Origin: Aporrectodea caliginosa
Taxonomy: Eukaryota > Annelida > Clitellata > Crassiclitellata > Lumbricidae
Assembly: GCA_020284085.1 (NCBI GenBank)
Contig: JACEVL010000062.1
Coordinates: 3,527,110-3,591,109, forward strand
Length of the DNA: 64,000 bases
Reading direction: 5' to 3'
Numbering within the stretch: position 1 is the first letter of the stretch; each line of letters starts with the position of its first letter. Under the pieces are notes generated by a model. The model made no database searches and was not told where the DNA came from. It was given only the letters and a program-made list of their open reading frames with translations. A program made the position numbers and the translations under genes. Below, one piece after another: positions 35,101 to 47,700 of the stretch.

Positions 35101-37126
35101 GATGGACACAGACAGGCCTTGTTGTGGCCTTTTGAACACCGTAGGGTGTAGGCAAAACAATCTGTTGGAACAGTTGGCCAGGTTTTTGTAAGATCAACAA
35201 TAATTATATCAATAGAAAGAGTAGACCCTAAAGCAGAATTTGACATGGGGTGCGTACGCACCTTACGCACCTTGTATGGCTACGCCACTGGTTATCGGTC
35301 ATCATTCTTAACCCTGGAGTTGATCATAGAGACTTACCAACCCAGCCTGTTATGGAGGCACCATTATTCCAGACAACATACAGAGCTATGGTGCTGTTGG
35401 GGGCAAAGGCATTTGCGACACCGTAGACCTTTGAATGGCTTCTTCCAGCTGAGCCTTTCTGAAGTTCAACAGCAGTCCGATATTCTCCTAAACGAAACAG
35501 TTGACCTTTGCTTTTAAAGACAATATTGATGATGTAGATGTCTGATGTAAAAACAGAACAATTATTATTATTATAACCACATTTTCAATGCAGAAAATTA
35601 ATATGAATCTGAGGCCCAATTAGTCAGTCGTTGGGTGAAGAGCTTATCCAGATGTTTGAAAGCCAATGAGAAATAGTGAGTTTAGAGGCATTTCTTAAAG
35701 GAAGAAAAAGAAATAGAGCATCAGACATATATTGGTGGTCGGTTTCATTCATTACGGGAAGCAATCTGGAATGCACATGAGTCATGAGCCCATGACAGTG
35801 CTACATCGAGGTTCAAACAAAACATCCATACAAGAAGATCACAAACTGTGTGGCAGAATGTAAGGAGACAGCAGTGGGTGAAGGTAGGTAGGAACCCTAG
35901 TTGTGAGTGTTTTAAAAACAGACCAGTTTGAATTTTATTCTGAATTCTACAGTAACCCAATGCAGCTGTCTGAGCCAAGTTAAGGAGTTTGAATGAAAAG
36001 ATGCATGCAGCACCATGCAAATCAAAGAACTTTGGATGCATTGAAGCCTGTTGACTTCAAGATCTGATATGCCTTCAAACACAGAGCTGGCATTATCGAG
36101 GTGAAAGCAGACAAGAGACCAAGCTATGGTCTGTGTTAAACATGTCTTTGGTAAAAGCATATCTTATGTGACGTAATGATCTGATATGATAGAAACAAGA
36201 TTTGCAAAGGTTTATGTGGGATTGGAATGTCAGATTACTGTCCAGAGTGATCCAAATTGTTTTGACAGTGTTTGATACAAGATTAAGGAAGTAAGTACGT
36301 TTAGTTTACTAGGTATGTTTATGGTGAATTTCACTTATTATCGGTAGTCATGAACACCAACAATATTGTATCACTGTTTTCATATATATGTATCGCTGTT
36401 TACTTGCCACAATGTATAGCTAAAGTCATAGCAATGCCCAACTTTCATAAGTATCCCACCTAGCGGATTCATGTGCAATGTCATTATACCCATAATGAAA
36501 GATAGGCAGCAGACTCTGGCTGTACCCAAGACTCAAATAATTACAACCTACAAAGCAATACAACATTATAATGCTTTTATGAGATCAAGAACTGACCAAT
36601 CACAGTTGTGTCCTGATGCCCAGTTATGAACATTTCTGATCCACGGTCGTTGTACCAGTAACCACTCAGAGAACAGACATTACGAGCAGCCACTTAATCA
36701 AACAGCAATCACAAAGAGAAAGCATAAATAATTGATGATAATTCTATGCTGGTTAAACATGTTTTCTACTAGAATCAAAGATTGAATAAAAATATTTCAC
36801 ATAAAGAAAAAACAAAACTTTCAAAGACTAAGAGCAGCCAAGCAATCCATCAATTAAGTCAATCTGTCAAGATAAAAGAAAATCTAAAAATTAATACATG
36901 AAACCTTTTGTAACTTAAAAGTATGGTACATTTTCACGAATCTTCTGTTACTCAGCTGTATGACCGGCACAGTTTGTCACAGTGGAAAATACATTGCAGA
37001 TTTGAAGTTGAGAGACAGAATACAGGAAAGAATAGATTACACAAATTATTATAATCACAAACTCTAATAAATTTTGGTACAGTAAACCTCACCATTAGAA
37101 ACGACATCTCTTTTCCTTCGCCTCAT
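32155..37126 (-). CDS. Avidin-like gene 1, predicted membrane- or GPI-anchored
   Basis: Biotin-binding avidin fold (eight-stranded barrel). Exons on the minus strand: 37093-37126 (tentative), 36597-36692, 35338-35487, 32827-32970 and 32155-32321. All junctions are phase 1 and the total is about 196 residues. Family features: CSLSGYWYNDRGSEM (strand 1), IGEYRTAV (strand 3), VVWNNGASITGWVGQC, TWLLRSKV and ENWKATLYGESTFTR. Predicted biotin contacts kept: Asn and Ser of strand 1, Tyr and Thr of EYRT, Trp70, Ser75, Thr77, Trp97 and Trp110 (chicken avidin numbering). The Asn118 position is Ser. Two extra cysteines (CHVCG; NSCDE) may form a second disulfide. The last exon adds a basic linker, an NGS site and a C-terminal hydrophobic stretch (ILLIMCAAVLSIILNYAA). 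The first exon, MRRRKRDVVSN, holds a furin-like RRKR; a signal-peptide exon upstream was not found. Confidence 0.8.
32590..32760 (-). repeat. SINE-like repeat, copy 2
   Basis: Read on the minus strand it starts with GCCAATTGGTCAGAGCG (box A-like) and has CAGGTTAAGCC (box B-like). It then runs into the segment shared with the copy at 30.9 kb. It lies in the last intron of avidin-like gene 1. Confidence 0.5.
33344..35290. mobile_element. 1.95-kb hAT-like element in an avidin intron
   Basis: Begins CAGTGGCGTAGC and ends GCTACGCCACTG. Both flanks contain GTTATCG, but with four extra bases on the left, so the target duplication is imperfect. GGTGCGT repeats lie just inside both ends. A GC-rich block at 34190-34760 has open frames I cannot identify. 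It contains a stem-loop LINE fragment (about 33940-34020) and AT microsatellites (34800-34920). It ends 47 bp from avidin exon 3. Confidence 0.65.
34795..34920. repeat. TATA-rich microsatellite
   Basis: Interrupted (TA)n and ATATTT runs inside the hAT-like element. Confidence 0.85.
35600..36290 (-). pseudogene. LINE remnant in avidin-like gene 1 intron
   Basis: Minus-strand frames read ASSVFEGISDLEVNRLQCIQ and SNSLTWLRQLHWVTVEFRIK, nearly the same as the plus-strand copy at 14.7-15.0 kb. Lies between avidin exons 2 and 3. Frameshifted and 5'-truncated. Confidence 0.8.
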
Positions 37127-37451
37127 CTTCAAGAAAAATTACACTGTTATAAGTATTCAATCAAACAAAATTTATTCGACTTAATTTGAATATAAATAAT
37201 ATTGATTATTAGTTAATATAAAGAAGAACCAGAATTTGAACCTACTAATGCAAAATTGAATCATCTGTTCAAATTTAAATTCACACTATTCGTTGATAAA
37301 TATATCAAGGTAGGCCTAATTATAAGAACTATTAACTAAACTAAGTTCAACTTTATATGAATAGATACTGATCTATATATCTAAAGACAGCACAGTCAGT
37401 AGTAATCTGCAGAATTAGAAAACTAATTGGCCATCATGACGATCTAGTCTG

Positions 37452-37495
37452 TTAGGAATATGTGAACCTGAGGAAGCTCACCTCAGAACTGTCGC

Positions 37496-37564
<69 letters not shown>

Positions 37565-40228
37565 TTCCTGATCCATGTCTCTGGCGAGTAAACAATGTTT
37601 GGCCAATGTTTGTAGACTGCCATTTGTCAGAGCAGCCATCCACCCTCTGTCGCAACAACCAAGAGGTCTCGAGAACTTCATTATCACCACATATCAGACA
37701 CTGCCCTGCCAACAACAACCACAAAATTGTGTAACAACTAAAAATTTACTATTGAGAGAAAAGTTATTACTATCGTTTGAATGTGGACCTATCCTACTTT
37801 AACATTATATCATTTGTCCTTCATTGATACAACAGCACTTGGCTGTTAGATGGAAACATACTTCAACATAAGGCAAATTAACGGCACTTGCTGCCATTAC
37901 TTCATTACTTCATGCTGCCCAAAAGCAATATTTAGAAAAAAGAAGCCATGACAAGTCATTGACAACATCAATCCTCTAACTGAACAATTACTTGTTATTA
38001 AGCCTGACAACAATTTGCCAATCTTACACTAGAATGGAGTGCTCCAACCTCTGATGGAAAACAAGAAAAATCAACAATCTTTCCACAAAGCCAGAAACCA
38101 AGTTAAAAACATACTGAACACTAGTAAATAAATCGGCGCCAACCAGTAGCACCGGCACTGACAAGCAGTTAGAGGCATAACTTACCTGTCCAAGACTTTA
38201 TAGAAGCACCATTGTTCCACATAACACTGAAGCCAAATACAGCACCTGGGCTGTTGTATGGAGCTGCACCTGTAATAGTAAGTAAGCATAACATGACAAC
38301 TGACCAATTTCTACTTACATCAGTGCATATTGCCACTGAGTCAAACATTTCTGATAACTCAAGGCAACATTCATTATAATTTTCCTTCACTGAACTTTTT
38401 CCAATCTCTGTAATCTTTATTGGATATCAAATTAAAGGTTGTACATAATAATGCAATGCCAGCACAATGTTGAAGCTAAAAGGTAGGCTAAACCTAAAAA
38501 GAACCCAAGTTTTACTACCATGGCCACAGAATTATTAGTTGTTGCCGGTTGCCCAATGGAATGCCCTCCTCTCCTCTTTACGTCTTTCCATGCTTTCTGG
38601 ATATGTTCATATATCTCCTCAAAACCTATTTCTTCTCTTGGGGTACTTGCACTTGGAGCGCTACTGAATGGCCACTGTTGTGAGCTGCACTGTTTACGTT
38701 ACTAATTACATACATTATTTATACTGTAGATGATTTCAACTTCTACAAACAACACAATAACAGAACTTCATTGGTAATTGCATTAAGTGAAATTGAACTA
38801 TTGGTGCAGTCATCGAATTAATCTACTGCAAATAGACAATGGTTTGAATAACAAGTCTTTCAATTGTGCCCCACACTAAATTAAGACAATTGTTTTCAGT
38901 TTGGTCCATAAGGTGTACTGTTACAAAGTGGATGTTAATTGGATGCTGGCTGCTTACAATTCCAACCAGTGTTACATACACTTACCTGCATGCCTGCTAA
39001 TCACTGTACAACACCAGGTATTATCAGCTTCACTAAATACTTGGACTTCATCCTGATTAAATTACATGTATTTTTAAGACCATGAACTGACGATAAAGTT
39101 TAACTGTAACACTAAAGACAATTGGGTCAGGCTATGGGTACAAATAAAATTATGAGTACTGATTACAAAGAAACACATGTATTCATCAATTTCTGTGAAC
39201 TGTGATAGCTGCACTGCCATTTTACAATAGTAATTTTTTATATGATTATTATTAAATGCAACAGGCAAATGATTGAAATCAGGATTGTTACCTATAATGT
39301 CCAATTGTTCACCAACTGTACTCTGTGAGCCAAGTTCTCTTTCCAGTGCAGTTGTGTAGCGTCCAAGAATAAGCCCATCTTCGGAGTGGTTAAGTCTTAA
39401 CTGTGAACCAAGATCACTGTACCAGTTGCCATCTAGTGACTGACATCTTTCATCTGGAAAACAAATCGTTTCCAAAAAAATTATTACCTAAGTCCATTAC
39501 CCTAAATTAAGACATGCTCATCAATCACTCCAAATCTCTTATATCTGCACCAAAATGAATCAAAATCTCTTGTTCATCAATTTGTTATGAACTTATGATG
39601 TTAAACAAAATTAACGGGTCAATGTTACAGCCACGTTCATTTGGCCCACATTTGGCTCAAAGTTTCCACCAGCAGCATAATGCAGGTCCATGAATGTAAC
39701 TGTTGGGGTCAGATTTGATATCCAATAACAAAACTAAATCCTCTGACTTAAATAGCCATCATATGTCCCAAAATTCACTAGCAACCTGGGCTTTTATCCC
39801 AGGCAACAATGGGAGAGTTACAGAAATACCTCAACAACAGCTACCATGCATGCAGTAAATAGGCATCCTGTCCTGAACCTTACTGATTAAATATCAATAC
39901 CAAACCAAACTGTTTCACAGGTCCATTTTATCCCCTGCTGTATGCTCGTTCGAGAATCTAAAATTTAGCCCCTCAACTTCAAATCTGTAGCCTCTAAAGA
40001 AATTCCGTACTGCTGCCAATGCATATAAATGTTGCCAAAACAATTATCTAATTAGATAAGGTTATATTTGAGTCACTAAAACTGGAGCACAGGGTTGGGC
40101 TTAAACGTTAGTATACAACAGATTGGAATAAAAAAAATTAATATTATACCTGCAATGCTGACAAAAACATACAAATTGAGGAATGTAAAGAAAATGATAA
40201 CTATTTTCCATGTCCGCACCAGTGACAT
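37452..40228 (-). CDS. Avidin-like gene 2, secreted, with poly-aspartate C-terminus
   Basis: Four minus-strand exons, all phase-1 junctions: 40150-40228, 39292-39453, 38186-38269 and 37452-37705 (192 residues). Exon 1 is a signal peptide (MSLVRTWKIVIIFFTFLNLY...). The avidin core follows: CQSLDGNWYSDLGSQL, LGRYTTAL, FGFSVMWNNGASIKSWTG, QCLICGDNEVLETSWLLR and DKWQSTNIGQTLFTR. Retained biotin-site positions include Ser16, Tyr33, Thr35, Trp70, Ser75, an aromatic at 79, Trp97 and Trp110. Asn12 is Ser, Thr77 is Lys and Asn118 is Thr, so affinity may be reduced. The extra CLICG and DGCSD cysteines are shared with gene 1. After LFTRQRHGSGN the frame runs into about 22 aspartates from a (GAT)n microsatellite, then about 14 residues. 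A possible AATAAA lies at 37171-37176 (minus). It sits tail-to-head upstream of gene 1, suggesting tandem duplication. Confidence 0.87.
37496..37564. repeat. (CAT)23 microsatellite inside avidin-like gene 2
   Basis: Twenty-three uninterrupted CAT units (69 bp). On the coding (minus) strand they are read as GAT and give poly-aspartate. Confidence 0.97.
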
Positions 40229-41752
40229 CTTCACACAGCTTGAAAACATTTCCCAACAATGTTCTGAAACATTCATAACATAAATAATGTTCAGAAATCT
40301 AGGATCTAGGAGAGCTATAACATATGATATGATCCGGGGTTATAAGGATCTGATCTATGAAGAAAGGTTGAACATGCAGGTGCTCATGTAGCCAAGAGTA
40401 GGTTATTGGAAAGGACTCAAAGGAGCAACAGTGGCAATTCAGACCAAACACTGATACTGATCCAACAAATTAGATCTTGTGGACATGATTTGATAAGGTG
40501 ACACTACACCCTGTCAATATAAGCCTGTCTGCATAATGCAGCTTCTTCATTGTGGTACTGAGAAATTGCATAGAGATATATGTATTGACATAAAATTCCA
40601 TTCACATGAATGTGCCTTAATAACTCTTAATAGTTAATACCACCCTCACTATAACCTGCCAGCATGCCCACATGGAGCCCATATAGGACCCATATTATTC
40701 CCACATGGGACCCTTACATAGCTGATTTGGAGCTCATCAAATGCCCATGGGAATGCTGACAGGTTGCAAGCAAAACTCCATTGAGTAATAATTCTGTTTT
40801 GGAGGCCTGAACTGCGGAGGTAGGCTACACCTCCACTAGGTCTACTCTAACGTCTCTACGCGTGGAATGTTTGTTGGGTTTTAAAACTTTGTTCAAACTT
40901 ATCTAAATTCTGAGCTCACCCTTATACAGAACTGCCCCACTTTTCGCAACCAGCCCAACACAGCATTAGCTCATGCTCATACACATTTGTTACTAATTAA
41001 CTCACCTTGGCTACTTTAATTAGCAATCACAGCAATTTTAAAATACACTTATATGCTCAGAATTTCTGCAAAAAGAAACAAACAACGTAGTTTTCACAAT
41101 CTCATAATATATTATAGCAAAGAATCCGATGAATCCAGCAGACTAAACACGCTTTTTTTCTTCTGGGATCCACTTATACGTAGCAATGCCTAACCATTTG
41201 ATGAGACACTCCATTAAATAAGTAAGCAAACAAACGTTTTGAAAATGTAAGTCCTTTTATTTACATGTACAATTAGATTCCTTTATTACAGGAATTATAG
41301 TAAAAAATTAATAAACTAGATTAGATTAAACATTGCTGAAAGAATAACATAATTTTCCCATTGAGTTGCGTGGGTTCTTGGAGATCAACAGAAATGAAAT
41401 ATGATCAGAGTGTTATTTGGACAGATGATGCAGCGAATTAATTAGTAACGTCTAAAGCGCCGGTTTATCATAAACCGAATTTTTATGATTCCTGATGAAT
41501 CTGAGATGCCTTGATTGATTGATTGAATTAGTTATTAATAGTTTTCAAGATTCCAATTTTGTTTAGGCGCGCTATAAATAACAGTCTAATAATAATAGTT
41601 ACTAATTGTAGTATTAAAACGTATCCGTGTTCATGGCTGCTTACTTGCTGAAGAACGGGAACAACGACATCCGGCGCAGAAAGTCTTGTGCAAGGATCGT
41701 GTTGACAGTTTCACGTTTGTTTTGTAAAGTTTTGTGTTTAAAATTAATAAAA
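40229..41752. promoter_or_regulatory. Shared upstream region between avidin-like gene 2 and DRG1
   Basis: The two genes are divergent here, 1.5 kb apart. The segment holds a 111-bp inverted-repeat element (40654-40764) and otherwise AT-rich unique-looking DNA. The DRG1 promoter must be near its right end; no TATA box or initiator can be assigned. Confidence 0.4.
40654..40764. mobile_element. 111-bp inverted-repeat element (MITE-like)
   Basis: Starts ACCTGCCAGCATGCCC and ends GGGAATGCTGACAGGT; 14 of 16 terminal bases are complementary. A diverged relative is at 5450-5577. No target duplication is clear, so the superfamily is unknown. Confidence 0.65.
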
Positions 41753-44700
41753 ATGGGTATCTTGGAAAGAATTTCGGAGATCGAAAGTGAGGTTGGCATT
41801 TTGTATTATAATTCATAAGATTCAATAATGTTTTCTCGTATAATTTAAAAAGGCTCGGCTACCTTCCACATGTTTCAGTGTAAGAATGCCGACATGCCAA
41901 GTATACACCGTCATAAAGCTCATAGAAAATAAGAAAAATAACGAAAATTAAACAGCGGCGATTCGTGCAGCTGGTGGCGAACGACAAATCAATAATAATG
42001 GCGATTTTTATTATCGGCGAGTCGTATGTTAGAGCTAGAGTTCGTACTGACTGGAGCTGGTTTTAATTTTTCTGACCATATAATTGTGATGTCTGTCAAG
42101 TTGGAGTACACGTTCCTTTTCACTTTCAAGTTCACATTCAAATTGCGGGTGTACACCCCCAGTTAAGGACACGTTTCACGTACAAGAACAACTTGCGAGG
42201 AAAATAGAAAACGCAATAGCGTCTCGTACTACATACACCACTAACGCCACTCCCTCAAACACCCAACACATTTTATTACATTACCTCACCCATCAAACAT
42301 AGAACTTCAATGCATTGTATTGCAATGTAATCCTAATTAACCAAAACAAGTTACCGTCTCCAACGCGTTACAGACAAAAGCCCTTCACACCCCGTACACA
42401 TCACTAACACCCCTCCCCAAAATAACAAACACATTTCCACTACAATGACTAACCTTCTCACTGAAACACATCAAACATCACATGTCAGTGCATTTGTATT
42501 GGGACTTTATTGCAATATATGGCAACTTTGACAACAGAATTGACAGTGTCCGACGCGTTACAGACAAAAGAACTTCACACCACGTACACATCACTAACAC
42601 CCCTCCCCAAAACAACAAACACATTTCCACTACAATGACTAACCGTCTCGCTGCAACACATCAAACATCACATGTCAGTGCATTTGTATTGGTACTCTAT
42701 TGCAATATATGGCAACTTTGACAACAGAATTGACAGTGTCCGACGCGTTACAGACAAAAGCCCTTCACACCACGTACACATCACTAACACCCCTCCCCAA
42801 AACAACAAACACATTTCCACTACAATGACTAACCGTCTCGCAGCAACTCACCAAACATCACACGTCAGTGCATTGGTACTGGCATTCTATTGCAATATAT
42901 GGCAACTTTGACAACAGAATTGACAGTGTCCGACGCGTTACAGACAAAAGCCCTTCACACCACGTACACATCACTAACACCCCTCCCCAAAACAACAAAC
43001 ACATTTCCACTACAATGACTAACCTTCTCGCTGCAACACATCAAACATCACATGTCAGTGCATTTGTACTGGCATTCTATTGCAATATGTGGCAACTTTG
43101 ACAACAGAATTGACAGTGTCCGACGCGTTACAGACAAAAGCCCTTCACACCACGTACACATCACTAACACCCCTCCCCAAAACAACAAACACATTTCCAC
43201 TACAATGACTAACCTTCTCACTGCAACACATCAAACATCACATGTCAGTGCATTTGTACTGGCATTCTATTGCAATATGTTGCAACTTTGACAACAGAAT
43301 TGACAGTGTCCGACGCGTTACAGACAAAAGCCCTTCACACCACGTACACATCACTAACACCCCTCCCCAAAACAACAAACACATTTCCACTACAATGACT
43401 AACCGTCTCGCTGCAACACATCAAACATCACATGTCAGTGCATTTGTACTGGCATTCTATTGCAATATGTTGCAACTTTGACAACAGAATTGACAGTGTC
43501 CGACGCGTTACAGACAAAAGCCCTTCACACCACGTACACATCACTAACACCCCTCCCCAAAACAACAAACACATTTCCACTACAATGACTAACCGTCTCG
43601 CTGCAACACATCAAACATCACATGTCAGTGCATTTGTACTGGCATTCTATTGCAATATGTTGCAACTTTGACAACAGAATTGACAGTGTCCGACGCGTTA
43701 CAGACAAAAGCCCTTCACACCACGTACACATCACTAACACCCCTCCCCAAAACAACAAACACATTTCCACTACAATGACTAACCGTCTCGCTGCAACACA
43801 TCAAACATCACATGTCAGTGCATTTGTACTGGCATTCTATTGCAATATATGGCAACTTTGACAACAGAATTGACAGTGTCCGACGCGTTACAGACAAAAG
43901 CCCTTCACACCACGTACACATCACTAACACCCCTCCCCAAAACAACAAACACATTTCCACTACAATGACTAACCGTCTCGCTGCAACACATCAAACATCA
44001 CATGTCAGTGCATTTGTACTGGCATTCTATTGCAATATATGGCAACTTTGACAACAGAATTGACAGTGTCCGACGCGTTACAGACAAAAGCCCTTCACAC
44101 CACGTACACATCACTAACACCCCTCCCCAAAACAACAAACACATTTCCACTACAATGACTAACCTTCTCGCTGCAACACATCAAACATCACATGTCAGTG
44201 CATTTGTACTGGCATTCTATTGCAATATATGGCAACTTTGACAACAGAATTGACAGTGTCCGACGCGTTACAGACAAAAGAACTTCACACCACGTACACA
44301 TCACTAACACCCCTCCCCAAAACAACAAACACATTTCCACTACAATGACTAACCTTCTCGCTGCAACACATCAAACATCACATGTCAGTGCATTTGTATT
44401 GGGACTTTATTGCAATATATGGCAACTTTGACAACAGAATTGACAGTGTCCGACGCGTTACAGACAAAAGAACTTCACACCACGTACACATCACTAACAC
44501 CCCTCCCCAAAACAACAAACACATTTCCACTACAATGACTAACCTTCTCACTGCAACACACCAAACATCACATGTCAGTGCATTTGTATTGGGACTTTAT
44601 TGCAATATATGGCAACTTTGACAACAGAATTGACAGTGTCCGACGCGTTACAGACAAAAGCCCTTCACACCACGTACACATCACTAACACCCCTCCCCAA

Positions 44701-47700
44701 AACAACAAACACATTTCCACTACAATGACTAACCTTCTCACTGCAACCCACCAAACATCACACGTCAGTGCATTTGTACTGGCATTCTATTGCAATATGT
44801 TGCAACTTTGACAACAGAATTGACAGTGTCCGACGCGTTACAGACAAAAGCCCTTCACACCACGTACACATCACTAACACCCCTCCCCAAAACAACAAAC
44901 ACATTTCCACTACAATGACTAACCGTCTCGCTGCAACACATCAAACATCACATGTCAGTGCATTTGTATTGGGACTTTATTGCAATATATGGCAACTTTG
45001 ACAACAGAATTGACAGTGTCCGACGCGTTACAGACAAAAGCCCTTCACACCACGTACACATCACTAACACCCCTCCCCAAAACAACAAACACATTTCCAC
45101 TACAATGACTAACCTTCTCGCTGCAACACATCAAACATCACATGTCAGTGCATTTGTATTGGTACTCTATTGCAATATATGGCAACTTTGACAACAGAAT
45201 TGACAGTGTCCGACGCGTTACAGACAAAAGCCCTTCACACCACGTACACATCACTAACACCCCTCCCCAAAACAACAAACACATTTCCACTACAATGACT
45301 AACCGTCTCGCTGCAACACATCAAACATCACATGTCAGTGCATTTGTACTGGCATTCTATTGCAATATGTTGCAACTTTGACAACGAAATTGGCAGTGTC
45401 CGACGCGTTACAGACAAAAGCCCTTCACACCACGTACACATCACTAACACCCCTCCCCAAAACAACAAACACATTTCCACTACAATGACTAACCGTCTCG
45501 CTGCAACACATCAAACATCACATGTCAGTGCATTTGTATTGGGACTTTATTGCAATATATGGCAACTTTGACAACAGAATTGACAGTGTCCGACGCGTTA
45601 CAGACAAAAGCCCTTCACACCACGTACACATCACTAACACCCCTCCCCAAAACAACAAACACATTTCCACTACAATGACTAACCGTCTCGCGGCAACTCA
45701 CCAAACATCACACGTCAGTGCATTTGTACTGGCATTCTATTGCAATATGTGGCAACTTTGACAACAGAATTGACAGTGTCCGACGCGTTACAGACAAAAG
45801 CCCTTCACACCACGTACACATCACTAACACCCCTCCCCAAAACAACAAACACATTTCCACTACAATGACTAACCTTCTCGCTGCAACACATCAAACATCA
45901 CATGTCAGTGCATTTGTACTGGCATTCTATTGCAATATATGGCAACTTTGACAACAGAATTGACAGTGTCCGACGCGTTACAGACAAAAGAACTTCACAC
46001 CACGTACACATCACTAACACCCCTCCCCAAAACAACAAACACATTTCCACTACAATGACTAACAACATTCTATTTGAAACAACAAGTGGAAATGTACATT
46101 CAGAGTGCCTCAATAAGAAATCATCCTCTGATTGTACATTTCGATGCCACTGGAAGTGTCATGAAGAAGATGCCGAAGAACAAACAACCATACTACTACT
46201 GTATGATAGGCAACGACAGTGATATACCGTTTCTGGAGTTTATATCTACTGCTCATACTAGTATGTGGCTCGGCACCTTAATTGGTAGCTTTCTGACGCA
46301 TTCGAAGATTTGTGCTCCGAATAAGCAGTTTCGCCCAAAGGTTGTAGTGACGGATTTCTCATATGCCCTAATGTATTCGGTCATGTCAGTCTTCAATGAA
46401 ACTACAATACTTCCGTACATTGCGGACACATTCAGGATGTTGTCGAACACAGAGAGCAAGGTTGCTGGAAAAGCGTTAACGGCTGTAGTAATTTGCGAAG
46501 CCCATATGCTGAAAACGATGTCCGTACGCTTCAATCGCTGTGAGCGGACCGCTGCGAAACGGAAAGCAGCCATGGTAATTTTCGCCCGACTGCAAAGATG
46601 TTCATCTTTACAGGTTATAAATATTGATGTTACCATTTACCTAAATGTTCACAGTAACTGTAAATGTACATACGACCTCGACCCTGCTCAATTTTCAATC
46701 CATTCGTGCATGGCGCCCGCTTCAATGTGCGCATTCCATTAAATGCACAACGGTCAATGCTGTTCTGTGCCCTCATTATAGAAACTGACCATCTGTAGGC
46801 TACTTAATTCACAAGTCATGTTCATTATGGTAATTGTTGCCTCGAAAATTGTTAAAGTAACGCTGCATACTTACGTGTTACAGGAAGCGGCGGATGTGTA
46901 TCGGAAAGCATACATTTTACTGAATTCCGTTACAGCCAGTGATGCAACAGAAACTGCAAAAGCAGCAATTCTTTCAACGGAACCAAGCGATTACGTTGAA
47001 GTGGTACGTAATGATGAATTATCCGTAAACACCTATTCGTTATCGTAATCATAATCTAATCGTAATCTTCTAACTTCTAAACCGCCACTTGAAAGCCAAG
47101 CGCAGCGCACCAGGTTATTTACCAAAGACTTCTTCGTTATACACAGCCAAATGAAGCTGTAATTAGGTGAACTGTACATTTCACAGTAGCTACATGCGGA
47201 TGTACTGAAACACTTCTCATAAGTATAATTACATAGCCTTTTAAAAAATTTGTAGAAAGACAACGATGGTTACGGACGCTACGACGATAGCAGGAAAACA
47301 TCTGCTTTTCTCACAAAGAAGTCTTTGGTGAAAGAATCAATGTTTACTCCCTTCTTTGCAAAGGCGCTGACGGAAGTTCCCGACACCGATTTGGGCAATG
47401 ATGATTCTAAAGGTATACCGAACGAGTTCTACTCTCCACCGTGCTTCAGATGCTTGAAGGAATCAATACACTTATTTCCACTTTGGTCGCGAGCAGTGTA
47501 TTATCTTGCCATTCGGAACACAACACTCGAAGAATCTCCGCCTTCAATGACAAATGCGAAAGTGGAATCATACTTTCGGACGCTAAAAAAAGGCACGCTT
47601 GGAGGAAAGACGAAATTAAGACCAAGAGAATTATTGTGTGAGCAGCTGAAACGAATTAGAGGCGCTCTGAAGGCAAAGATGCTGCCGCAGCCATTCCATA

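Noticed and set aside
35487..35541. Upstream acceptor TTTTTACATCAG for avidin-like gene 1 exon 3
   Set aside because: Phase-compatible, but it would insert 18 residues into strands 2-3. The acceptor CTGTTTCGTTTAG at 35488 gives VIGEYRTAV, matching the avidin family.
35900..36160. Minus-strand frame of 80-100 codons in the avidin intron as a possible host gene
   Set aside because: It reads as the post-RT part of the same LINE family found at 14.7-15.0 kb.
42340..46063. CRISPR-like array (regular direct repeats)
   Set aside because: The repeats are contiguous 190-bp units with no variable spacers, in an animal intron with spliced genes. Tandem satellite-type arms explain them fully.
46253..46636. 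127-codon minus-strand frame opposite the transposase
   Set aside because: It lies wholly antisense to the DATG/TDFS exon and shows no domain; a shadow of the coding strand.
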